Assembly: GCF_036324505.1 (NCBI RefSeq)
Contig: NC_086370.1
Location: forward strand, 15,898,600-15,962,599
Direction: 5' to 3'
Origin: Eleginops maclovinus
Taxonomy: Eukaryota; Chordata; Actinopteri; Perciformes; Eleginopidae
DNA: 64,000 nt
Shown here: in pieces, positions 10,353-20,300 of the stretch
How positions within the stretch are numbered: position 1 is the first letter of the stretch
Layout of the letters: each line of letters starts with the position of its first letter
The notes under the pieces: generated by a model
Database searches by the model: none
Told to the model about the DNA's origin: nothing
Seen by the model: only the letters and a program-made list of their open reading frames with translations
Translations under genes and position numbers: made by a program

Positions 10353-13217
10353 TTATGTATCCATAATGTTATAATATGTGTAGCCATACTTGTCTTCACA
10401 TCTTTTCTGCTGATGAGTATTTATTTTAGTTTTAGTGCTGTAGATCACACCTCCATCGACTGGTTCAGTCTGCTGATAGAAAACAAGCACAGAGAAGAGA
10501 ATGCTCAAAATGACTGGACTGATTATGACAACAATACCAATCCATTTGAGTTATTTTTGATATATTGAGAGGCCTGTTGAAAGTAATACCATACCATTTG
10601 TCATACACTATGGTTCAATACAATGGTACTGTAAGTGACACTCTCTTCTGGTATATTCTGCTGGATGAGAAAACAAATATGAACGTAGGCAAAGCCTTTT
10701 AAGGAAGTGCTCATTGTATTACTGCGTTAAATAAACATGTGGTTTACCGTCTGCTGGGATGCTGCATGTGGATTTTGAATAATGGCAGCATAGTGCAGCT
10801 CAGTATCTTCCTTAACTTCTGAGCCCTATGAGGGAAAACATTTAAGGTGTGTCACTATTCTCATTTTATATTCCATCCCTAGGTTACAGTTTCTGCTATC
10901 TCCTGTGTTAGCGCACAACATGTGTTTGTACACTCAAACATACTGTACGTAAATGGCTTGGTCACTTTGCATGTTAGCGGAAATGTAATTTGCTTTTACA
11001 TTTAAGAGGAGCATTTATATATTAAGCAGTTTATTTCTACTTAACCCTGCATAACACTGTGTGACAAAGCTGTTTCAGAGCAGCTGCAGATTGAAAGTAA
11101 TGCATTATGAACATTTGTCCTGTTTAATAATACATTTTCCCAGTGAAGAGGAAATAAACTACTGAGTAAGATAACAAATGAGTTATCACTATACTAATGG
11201 TTAGAAATACAAATCTTACCCCAGTAATGATTGGCCCTCCGGTCTTGGTTTTATCTACAACACATTATTTTTGAGATTATATTAAAATACATATTGTATT
11301 CCCTGCATTGGTAAGCAGAGGTAACAGCAAACTTACTACGTTTATTCATCACTCTCCATCCAAAAAAGGCAGTGGGAACAACCAACAGCAGTAAGACCAG
11401 GGTTGAGGTGATAATCGATATTAAAGTGGTGCTAGAAGAGAAATGCAGATCACATGTACATTCAACTAGAAAGTAAAGGGGGTAAACTTTTTCATCAAAA
11501 CTTATAATGTTGGCTTATGCATACTTCTTTTTGTTAATTTAAATGTATAAAACACATACTCAGGTGTGCAAATACAGAGGATGAAACACACACAAGAAAG
11601 CTTAAAAAAAAGATTACAGACCTCTTGTTTTTGTCTTGTAGGCTCTCTCCGCCTGTCCCGATTACGGTGGAGAAGGAGGGCTGAACTGTATCTGGCTCTA
11701 CACTTGTAAACAGGGAGGCATTCTGGATAGTGCTTTGAAGTGTCGCTGTAAAATGTGAAAGTAAATAGAAGCAAAAACACATTGTAGTTAATATCATTGT
11801 CTTTTTTAAATGGAATATTGTGGACTATTATACCATGATTCCCACATTGTCAAGGTACATTCAATTAATTTATGTATTCTACTGTAAAATTAACAAGCAT
11901 TGTTTCAAATAGAAAACAGTTAGTGTCTAACTTGCTGTATTGGTGCCCATTGTAGTTGAAATAGTTGAAATAGTTGAAGTAGTTGAAGTAGTTGAAGTAG
12001 TTGAAATAGTTGAGTTTAACTCATAAACAGTTATATGCACTGGCATCTGTAAGTCTCCTTTATCACACCAATACCAGCCGCTGTTCTCTACCCTCAGTCC
12101 ACTCATAGTCACAGTGAACACATTTGAGACACTTGTGTTGATGGTGAATGTTGCTCCATCGATTGATCCAGTCAGATCTGACACGCAGTTGCGGTCCAGC
12201 CGGCACCACTTGGTTACTTTTGTATTGTAAAAGTGGCACTTGACAGTCACACTTCCTCCTTCAAATGCTGTGATTTCCTGTTCTTCCACGTACAGATTTG
12301 GCATACCTTGAACCAAAAAGTAAAACATCAGTTTTTTCCCCACAAAATAGTCCACAAAAAGGATTTTAACTGTTAAATCAATCTATAGATTATACCTCGG
12401 TGGACTGACAGCTTAAAAGTTCTTTTGATATCCAGGACACGTCTCACGATTGCACACCTGTAGAAGCTTGTACCTTCAACCATTGGATTATTAAAAGTGA
12501 CTGTGAAGATACCTTGTGTTTTGTCATCAGAGATTGAAAACAGTCCTGAAGTATCTGGCTGGTTTGTATTAACTACATTTTCGCAGATGCCCCACCGTCT
12601 TTGTTTACACAAGTATTTCTCATTATCTTTGTATCTCAAGTCATATAGGCATGGGATGGAGATGGAATCTCCAGCCTTCACTGCCACTTGACTGACAGTA
12701 GTTATGCTTTGGATTCCTGCAAGAAGAAAAAAATACATCATTTTAATGATAATACCCATTATTAAAACTCTCCCTCAAGATAGCCTCCGTATTGTGACAG
12801 ACACTTCACTCAACTTTATGTTCCTTACAAAACATACACTCAATTTATGTTGTTGCATACAAACACATTTTATTTATCAGCATCATTACATCACATTACA
12901 TTTAGCTGAGGTTTGTATCCAGAAAGACCTACAATAAGTGCACGAGTTACAGGTTAGTCAGTAACACAGCTACAAAACACATCTGTTAAAAGTTAGTTAA
13001 TGTTTTTACTTATGTTTTAACATCATTAATCATAAATTCTAATGTGTTGTTTTAATGCTTAATGTCGGTTGAAATATAGAACTCTATCAATCCATAGCAA
13101 CAATATTGTTTTATTTATAAAACTGGCCAACATTTATATATAGTGTTCATATAAATGTTTAGATCACTTACCCATGAGACCAGCGAGTATCAGGTGAGCA
13201 ACATAAAGAAAAGTCAT
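10353..13217 (-). CDS. CD300/CMRF35-like (pIgR-like) receptor with mucin-like stalk, copy C
   Basis: Exons (minus): 13172-13217 signal peptide (MTFLYVAHLILAGLMG); 12396-12716 Ig1; 11932-12306 Ig2 plus Ser/Thr repeats; 11622-11745 stalk; 11337-11431 TM (IITSTLVLLLLVVPTAFFGW); 11220-11254; 10748-10825; 10607-10660; 10353-10469. The spliced total is 1245 nt (414 aa). Ig1: IPCLYD, YLCKQRRWGIC, FYRCAIV. Ig2: VTVKCHF, WCRLDRNC, WYWCDKGD. Domain 2 ends in seven STT/STI triplets encoded by a 9-bp tandem repeat. Tail motifs: LHYAAI (classic ITIM), VTYSTI (ITIM) and VIYSTK (lacks the +3 hydrophobic residue). The end is ambiguous: if exon 10607-10660 is not spliced at its GTATGA donor, translation stops at 10601-10603, giving 377 aa. 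The last exon aligns with copy B exon 6335-6409, favouring the longer form. Likely inhibitory receptor; ligand unknown. Confidence 0.85.
11952..12014 (-). repeat. 9-bp coding minisatellite, seven copies
   Basis: Seven head-to-tail 9-mers, RTAGTTGAA or one-base variants on the plus strand, lie inside the Ig2 exon of copy C. On the minus strand they read STI STT STT STT STI STI STT, giving an O-glycosylatable, mucin-like stalk just outside the Ig fold. The unit length keeps the frame, so the copy number can vary without breaking the gene. Confidence 0.95.
12885..12960. repeat. Fragment of a common teleost interspersed repeat
   Basis: ACATTACATTTAGCTGA, then TATCCAGAAAGACCTACAATAAGTGCA, resembles the widespread fish repeat with 'cattacatttagctgacgcttttatccaaagcgacttacaataagtgc'. 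A reverse-oriented, poorer copy ends near 38215 (TAAGTCGCTTGCATTAACGTCAG). Element class not determined. Confidence 0.5.
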
Positions 13218-13403
13218 GTCTGCATCAATGCTGTGAGGGATTGAGCACGTTCAATACTAGACTAAGTAACTCTTACATGTTCACTTCCTCCTTTCAGCAT
13301 TGCCGTTGTCGTAAATTTTTATGGCTTTTAAACAATGAATTGTTTGTTTTGCAAGACTATATTCAGAACTGTTTGGAAGTATATACAACATGTTATTTAC
13401 ATA

Positions 13404-13604
13404 CAGTGGGGCAAAAAAGTATTTAGTCAGCCACCAATTGTGCAAGTTCTCCCATTTAAAAAGATGAGAGAGGCCTGTCATTTTTATCATAGGTACACTT
13501 CAACTATGAGAGACAGAATGAGAAAAAAAAATCCAGGAAATCACATTGTAGGATTTTTAATGAATTAATTGGTAAATTCCTTGGTAAAATAAGTATTTGG
13601 TCAC
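13404..13604 (+). repeat. Left IR/DR arm of the Tc1 element
   Basis: Outer direct repeat at about 13418-13435 (AGTATTTAGTCAGCCACC) and inner copy at 13591-13606 (AAGTATTTGGTCACCT). In this family these are the transposase-binding sites. The TATA-like TATAAAAGACACC at 13720 lies between this arm and the transposase start codon. Confidence 0.92.
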
Positions 13605-13769
13605 CTACAAACAAGCAAGATTTCTGGCTCTCACAGACCTGTAACTTCTTCTTTAAGAGGCTCCTCTATCCTCCACTTGTTACCTGTATTAATGGCACCT
13701 TTTTGAACTCGTTATCAGTATAAAAGACACCTGTCCACAACCTCAAACAGTCATACTCCAAACTCCACT

Positions 13770-14792
13770 ATGGCCAAGACCAAAGAGCTGTCAAAGGAGA
13801 CCAGAGACAAAATTGTAGACCTGCACCAGGCTGGGAAAACTGAATCTGCAATAGGTAAGCAGCTTGGTGTGAAGAAATCAACTGTGGGAGCAATTATTAG
13901 AAAATGGAAGACATACAAGACCACTGCTAATCTCCCTCGATCTGGGGCTCCACGCAAGATCTCACCCCGTGGGGTCAAAATGATCACAAGAACGGTGAGC
14001 AAAATTCCCAGAACCACACGGGGGGACCTAGTGAATGACCTGCAGAGAGCTGGGACCAAAGTAACAGAGGCTACCATCAGTAACACACTACGCCGCCAGG
14101 GACTTAAATCCTGCAGTTCCAGACGTGTCCCCCTGCTTAAGCCAGTACATGTCCAGGCCCGTCTGAAGTTTGCTAGAGGGCATTTGGATGATCCAGAAGA
14201 GGATTGGGAGAATGTCATATGGTCAGATGAAACCAAAATAGAAGTTTTTGGTAAAAACTCAACTCGTCGTGTTTGGAGGAGAAAGAATGCAGAGTTGCAT
14301 CCAAAGAACACCATACCTACTGTGAAGCATGGGGGTGGAAACATCAGGCTTTGGGGCTGTTTTTCTGCAAAGGGACCAGGACGACTGATCTGTGTAAAGG
14401 AAAGAATGAATGGGGCCATGTATCGTGAGATTTTGAGTGAAAACCTCCTTCCATCAGCAAGGGCACTGAAGATGAAGCGTGGCTGGGTCTTTCAGCATGA
14501 CAATGATCCCAAACACACCGCCAGGGCAACGAAGGAGTGGCTTCGTAAGAAGCATTTCAAGGTCCTGGAGTGGCCTAGCCAGTCTCCAGATCTCAACCCC
14601 ATAGAAAATCTTTGGAGGGAGTTGAAAGTCCGTGTTGCCCAGCGACAGCCCCAAAACATCACTGCTTTAGAGGAGATCTGCATGGAGGAATGGGCCAAAA
14701 TACCAGCAACAGTGTGTGGAAACCTTGTGAAGACTTACAGAAAACGTTTGACCTCTGTCATTGCCAACAAAGGGTATATAACAAAGTATTGA
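13770..14792 (+). CDS. Tc1-family transposase, intact
   Basis: A 340-residue uninterrupted frame from ATG 13770 to TGA, the typical full Tc1 length. The N-terminal paired-like helix-turn-helix region (about residues 1-110) holds [20 protein letters not shown] and [22 protein letters not shown]-type basic link is approximated by PRSGAPRK. The DDE catalytic domain has D153 (WSDETK), D244 (HDNDPKHTA) and E279 (NPIENLW), with 34 residues between the last two, the exact spacing and positions of Tc1 DD34E enzymes. A glycine-rich box ([14 protein letters not shown], about 187-200) is present. It would cut and paste its own element at TA sites by binding the IR/DR arms. No stop or frameshift was seen, so the enzyme may be functional. 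Two-thirds of it is on the plus strand opposite spurious minus-strand frames. Confidence 0.98.
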   Translation: MAKTKELSKETRDKIVDLHQAGKTESAIGKQLGVKKSTVGAIIRKWKTYKTTANLPRSGAPRKISPRGVKMITRTVSKIPRTTRGDLVNDLQRAGTKVTEATISNTLRRQGLKSCSSRRVPLLKPVHVQARLKFARGHLDDPEEDWENVIWSDETKIEVFGKNSTRRVWRRKNAELHPKNTIPTVKHGGGNIRLWGCFSAKGPGRLICVKERMNGAMYREILSENLLPSARALKMKRGWVFQHDNDPKHTARATKEWLRKKHFKVLEWPSQSPDLNPIENLWRELKVRVAQRQPQNITALEEICMEEWAKIPATVCGNLVKTYRKRLTSVIANKGYITKY

Positions 14793-14806
14793 GATGAACT
14801 TTTGTT

Positions 14807-15007
14807 ATTGACCAAATACTTATTTTCCACAATAATTTGAAAATAAATTCATTAAAAATCCTACAATGTGATTTTCTGGATTTTTTTTCTCATTTTGTCT
14901 CTCATAGTTGAGGTATACCTATGATGAAAATTACAGGCCTCTCTCATCTTTTTAAATGGGAGAACTTGCACAATTGGTGGCTGACTAAATACTTTTTTGC
15001 CCCACTG
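14807..15007 (-). repeat. Right IR/DR arm of the Tc1 element
   Basis: Inverted copy of the left arm. The inner repeat GACCAAATACTTATTTTCC lies near 14808-14827, and the outer end GTGGCTGACTAAATAC runs to CCCCACTG at 15007. About seven differences from the left arm over 160 bp by eye, including one length change in an A-run. Confidence 0.92.
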
Positions 15008-15671
15008 TACTTTGTCAAAAATTAGTTACAAATTAATCAAGATCTATCCCTGTCCTGAAAACCTTAGATTTTACAAGTTATGATGCTGAAAATCAACTAA
15101 GCGTGAAAGTACATGCAGACTTATATTTATTATGGTATTTTTTTTCTCCAAATATACATTTAATAATAAGTTGTTGTTAAGATTAAGGTTGTACCTCACT
15201 GTTATGCTAACTATTGGCCAACTAATTAATGGTGACTATATTACCCTTCTCTTGCGTTCACTCATACCGCCCTTCCCATATTATTTTCCAGTGTTTACCG
15301 GTGTGTTTTGCATAGTGATATCTCTGGAACCCTGTATCCAAATTTGATGGTTGATATCTCATTTGAACAGTCAACACAAGTAGAATCAAGGGGAGGCAGA
15401 CAGAATGAGAACATGGTTGCATTTCATGTTATAATTTTGCAGTAAGTTCAAAGATAGCGTTTACTGTACATTACTATATATTATAAAAATGTTTGCCATG
15501 TAGGCTGTGTTTACTGGAGATGGAGATGGAAATGTTTAGTGTTGTAGCTGAGATTATTCCTGTTCCAATGATGTCTGGGGATGTATTGATTTGATACAAG
15601 CAAGCCAGTGTTTCATTGTGTTTCGACTACAGTATATGGTCCGGACCCACCAGGGCCAATCAACTTCAGCA

Positions 15672-15673
<2 letters not shown>

Positions 15674-15749
<76 letters not shown>
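15674..15749. repeat. (TG)n microsatellite
   Basis: About 38 uninterrupted TG units within the piggyBac relic. The long minus-strand (HT)n frames over it are artefacts of the repeat. Confidence 0.99.
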
Positions 15750-15750
<1 letters not shown>

Positions 15751-15759
15751 CATGCACAT

Positions 15760-16005
15760 AGTTGACAATGCACAAATGTGGTGGAATGTTCATTGCAGAC
15801 GTAAGCATTGCACTTCTGGCAGGCCTGGCTAGTTTTTCTGTCTCGGGGGGGGCACAGAGCTCGCACCTCTTGCTTTGGTCAGCGTCATAGTCTGGATCGC
15901 TGTTGTCTTCCATTTCTGATACATCTTCCTCTATCTGGTTCAATCTCCTCTTCATCTGGTTCAAAACATTTGTCCAGAGCCTCTCTGATAGAAAATCGCC
16001 TGATT
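15760..16005 (-). pseudogene. piggyBac transposase relic: acidic N-terminus joined to cysteine-rich C-terminus
   Basis: Reading the minus strand from about 16005: RFSIREALDKCFEPDEEEIE, then (other frame) EDVSEMEDNSDPDYD, then KRCELC, then after a frame change in the C-run near 15846, RDRKTSQACQKC followed by NAYVCNEHSTTFVHC. The first part matches the acidic N-terminus of piggyBac/PGBD4-type transposases and the last the cysteine-rich DNA-end-binding domain (CxxC...CxxC...CxxH). The DDD catalytic domain that should separate them is missing. At least two frame changes make it non-coding. Confidence 0.8.
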
Positions 16006-16252
16006 TTTCACTTACTTATTGTGTCAATGAGTCAAATGTGAGCAAGGCACACATATAACTGCATGAGAGACAATAAGGGAGGGGCATTTAGAAAGTGAGA
16101 GGTTTTTCTTACTTGATGGGCACGGAGCTCGTACCTGTGAGAAGATATGATGCATTGTATCCTACAGCGCGAGAAAGTGAGAGGTTCCCGTAACTTAGAA
16201 TAAACTGTTTTGTCTGGAAGGTGTGGGGGGGACATATGCACAAGAAATGTAA

Positions 16253-16301
16253 GTGTGTGTGTGTGTGTGTGTGTGTCTGAGTGAGAGAGAGAGAGTGAGA
16301 G

Positions 16302-16363
<62 letters not shown>
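16253..16363. repeat. Compound (TG)n / (GA)n microsatellite
   Basis: (TG)n to 16276, then a GAGAGA-rich interlude (16281-16305), then (TG)n to 16363. Inside the right half of the piggyBac relic. Confidence 0.99.
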
Positions 16364-16364
<1 letters not shown>

Positions 16365-16634
16365 AGATGTATTCCATCTGCACGATGAACATAATATACT
16401 CATACCCATTCATTTCCTATGGCGGTCAATTCTGACCGAGAACATCATAGGTGTTTCACTGTTCAATAAATCTCTCAAAATGCGCTGCAAGTGGTGATCA
16501 TCAATTATATGTTCAGAGGCCTAGTGTGGAGGAATACATAAGGTCTTGAAGTAATTGGATGAAAAGCACAATATTTATAATAAAAAACAAAGTCACTCGG
16601 TCAGATTTGACCCGAAACACAAGAGAAGGGTTAA

Positions 16635-17354
16635 TACAAACATTAATTCAAGTAATACATTATTATGTATTATAATGGAAATATCTGGCAGTATAAAAAG
16701 TTATCAATGTTATCCTTCACCATCGGCTAAATTAAAATAATAGACACATGAATGCATCAGTAATTAGAAAACCAGTGATATCTTTTTTAGAATGTTAATA
16801 TTTTTGCACTTTTAATTAACATTTTGAATGTAGGACTTTTACTTGCAACAGAGTCTTTCTACACTGCAGTATTATTACTTGTACTTAGTGCTTCTTACAC
16901 CACTGTATAAATAGGTATTTATGTTTTTATCTATATCTATATTGAGCCCCATACTCACATCTTCAGCATGCTGACACATTTGAAGCTCGACAGCAATTGC
17001 GCGTCTTATGTATCCAGCTGTGATTGGACAAACGCTGTTGGAGGGAGGGGTTAAGCAAACAAGTCAATTTGAGGTCAAATAAAGCATAACATGTGTAAAG
17101 AAATCCGTTTTGAGATGCTTTAAGACAAACGTTAACATACTATTACCGAAGCACAAATATTCATTAAGAGCTTTTGGTCGTGTTAACTGTAAAATAACCG
17201 GTTAAGCCTGAGGCTGATGTTGTTTCGGTCGACTTTTGATGACGTTGTATGTAACTTTGCATTACCGCGCGTAAATACAAAGCGACAGATGAACATCGGA
17301 CAGTTTAATTTAAGTGAATCGATGAAGACTTTGATTTAACATATCTCTTCAAGG
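16635..17354 (+). promoter_or_regulatory. 5' flank and probable promoter of polh
   Basis: The 720 bp between the piggyBac relic and the polh start codon hold no gene. Near the gene are an inverted CCAAT box (GATTGGAC, about 17031-17038) and a CRE-like TGATGACGTTG at about 17236-17246. GC content rises around CCGCGCG at 17266-17272. No TATA box stands out, as usual for a housekeeping repair gene. The transcription start is not visible. Confidence 0.4.
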
Positions 17355-20300
17355 ATGGAATACGGAAAGGAGAGAGTGGTAGCGTTAGTAGATATGGACT
17401 GCTTTTACGTGCAGGTGGAACAGCGGCTTAATCCAGCTCTGAAGAACACGTCCTGTGTTGTGGCCCAGTACAAGACGTGGAAAGGAGGCGGGTGAGTTTC
17501 TGACAGACATTGTTTTTATGATCCATGCAACTAAAACAGAAGCATCCAGACTGTCTCTCCAAGCAGGACTGTTGTGCATCCAATACTTCAATATCAGAAA
17601 GTGGTAGAAAAAATACTATTGTTGTGATCATAGCGACTCCAAAGCACCCTGCCTATGTTGAAAGGTAGTAAGAGCATAACTAATACAGTAAAAAATAGTT
17701 GCACTTGCAGACCGAGACAAATGACAGGACATGTAATAATTTAGTATAATAACTATACTTAGGTGATCTCCTTGATATTATTATTGACTGACATGACTCC
17801 TTCCTAGTCATTGCTTTGTTTGGACTGCATGAGAGTGTCTCGTGCATGTTTCATTTACATGGCTGTCTCTGTGTTAATCACTCATCCACCTTCTTCTCCC
17901 ATATATCTTGGACTCAGTTGTCGTGGTTTGTAAACATGCTGTTCTGAGCTAATTACTATCCTCTGTTAGTATCATAGCTGTAAGCTACGAGGCCAGGGCC
18001 CAAGGGGTCACGAAGAACATGTGGGTGGACGATGCAAAGATATTGAGCCCAGATCTGCAGGTGGCTCGTGTGCGTGAGTCTCGTGGCAAGGCTGACTTGA
18101 CACCGTAAGTGAGGGTGATGTGTTATATAAACTATTCACAATTCCTGGGATTGTACCATAAACAGTTAAATAATTGGTATGATGAATAGTAACTGTTAAT
18201 GACCAGTTGTAAAATCATCTACTACTCACCCTTGTGTAGTTACAGGGAGGCGAGTGTGGAGGTGATTGAGGTAATGTCTCGCTTCGCTGTGATTGAGAGA
18301 GCCAGCATTGATGAGGCCTACATGGATCTGACGGATGCGGTTCAGCAGCGGTTGAAAAACATGACCAACAAACAGGTTGAGCCTGACCAGCTGAGGGCAA
18401 CATACATCCAGGGATACCCACAAAGTGTACCTGAACATGAAGAATCTGTGGAGGATCCTGCCTTGGATAAAGGTATTCTATAACCAAACTTTGACTTATC
18501 AACTGCATAACTTTTAACTGCTTTGAAAAGTGACATCAAACAAATGCTCAAAAAACTCAGGTAGGATGTAACCCCTTAACCGAGTCATGTTTGTCCCTAG
18601 AGGAGCAGCGGTCCAGGGGTCTGCAGCAGTGGCTGGCGTCCTTACCTGTCCCTCTGTCAGGGCAACAAATCCCTGCAGACCTGCTGCTCACTGTTGGGGC
18701 TATCATTGTCGAGGAAATGAGGGCAGCCATAGAGAAAGACACAGGTTTCCGCTGTTCAGCAGGGATATCCCACAATAAGGTAGGAAAGCACTTGTGTTTT
18801 ATTTCTATAAATATGCTGATGTGATCATTTTAAAAGCAGTAAAGGTCTTTGCTGTGGTTATCGTTTACTGCCTACTACTTTCAGGTACTGTCTAAACTGG
18901 CGTGTGGTCTGAACAAACCCAACCGACAAACGGTTCTGCCTCTCGACTCTGTTACAGAGCTTTTCAACTCTCTTCCCATCGGCAAGATGTGAGTTCAAAA
19001 TACTCATTGCCCCTTTCCCTCATATTCTAATAGTCACAAGTTTAAAAACAAAACACTGACCTTTCTTTTGTATCTATTTCACATGTGTGCAGCCGTAACC
19101 TGGGGGGTAAGCTGGGGGTCTCCATTTCAGAAACTCTGGGAATAAAGAACATGGGAGAGGTGACTCGCTTCTCTCAGGCTCAACTGGGACAGCACTTTGG
19201 AGAAAAGACTGGGTAAGAGGGCAGAAATGACTTCAGGTCAAAAGGGTGAAACAATGACTGGCTGAAAAAAAGCCTTAGTCTTTGCAGTGATTATATATTA
19301 GACCGTCAAAATTTTACAGGTAATAGTCATTTTTAATTTAAAGATTTCCATACAGAGACAAATGTTTGATAAAAGTAAACTCTTGAGCATTTCATCTATG
19401 CTCATTACTAAGCACATTCACCATTGTACCTCTCTGTTTTGCAGCCAGTGGCTGTTTGACTTGTGTCGAGGGATTGAGTTTGAAGCAGTCAAACCCAGAC
19501 AGCTTCCCAAGTCTATTGGTTGCAGTAAAAACTTCCCCGGGAAGACATCGCTGGCTACAAAAGAGCAGGTACATCACTGTTTGCTTTGTGTTACTACAGG
19601 AAGTAAATGTTAATTAAGTATTACTCAATTCGTCTATATTGACGGGAAGTTGTGAAACTTTGTAGTTGACCCATCTGATGATGACAAAAAGACATTCTTG
19701 TTGTTTTTTTTTACAAATATGCAATTTTCATCATATCATTTTTGCAAATTATTTTCATTTTTAATGATTCGTAACGTCTGTGTAGGTACAGTATTGGTTT
19801 TATCAGCTGGCCCTTGAGCTGGAGGAAAGGCTTACCAAGGACAGAGAAGTGGTGAGCTATGTTTGGTTGTGTAATGTTCAACTTTCCCAACTTACAGCTG
19901 CACTACCTGTTTTCTAGATTGTGGTTTCCTCTGGTTTTTGATTGCAATGAATATAACGGTTTCACATCAGTTGCTGTCTTTTCTTACAGAATGGTCGGGT
20001 TGCCAAGCTGTTGACGGTTGGTGTACGCCAGCTCGGGGAAAAGAGGGCAAGCAGTTTCTCTCGCTGCTGTGCTTTAGTGCGCTACGAAGCCACCAAACTA
20101 TCTGGTGACAGCTTTGCCATTATCAAGAGTCTAAACACAGCTGGAAACCACCAGGCAGCATGGTAATTATGATATATTAATAACACTGCAAAACAATTAA
20201 AGTCATTGTTTGAAGGAATGCTGTGTGACTTATTATACTCTCTCTTGCGTCACATGCCCAGGACTCCACCCCTCACCCTGCTACACATCTCAGCTAGCAA

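Larger units (their letters stand above)
13404..15007 (+). mobile_element. Complete Tc1/mariner (DD34E) transposon
   Basis: The 1604-bp element is flanked on both sides by TA (13402-13403 and 15008-15009), the expected target duplication. Both ends begin CAGTGGGGCAAAAAAGTATT; the outer 74 bp or so of the two ends are identical by eye, and differences begin after GAGAGAGGCCTGT. Inner repeats AAGTATTTGGTC (13591 and, inverted, about 14820) repeat the outer AAGTATTTAGTC. This gives the IR/DR arrangement with arms of about 200 bp known from fish Tc1 elements such as Sleeping Beauty. A single uninterrupted transposase gene lies between the arms. The element sits just upstream of receptor copy C. 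Confidence 0.97.
15241..16634 (-). mobile_element. Internally deleted piggyBac-like element
   Basis: The left end reads TTACCCTTCTCTTGCGTT; the right end, reverse-complemented, reads TTAACCCTTCTCTTGTGTT. These are matching termini at a TTAA-type target, with one A lost on the left. Near the right end the GGTCAGATTTGACCCG palindromic motif typical of such fish elements is present. Inside, the minus strand keeps only the two ends of a piggyBac transposase (see the pseudogene entry); the catalytic middle is absent. Two (TG)n tracts have expanded inside the element. Not able to move by itself. Confidence 0.8.

Noticed and set aside
13751..14419. 222-codon minus-strand open frame
   Set aside because: It is antisense to the Tc1 transposase; the plus-strand frame has full catalytic motifs and explains the open reading.
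15554..16409. Histidine/threonine and cysteine/valine repeat 'proteins'
   Set aside because: Translations of the (TG)n tracts on both strands; no real gene signal apart from the piggyBac relic.
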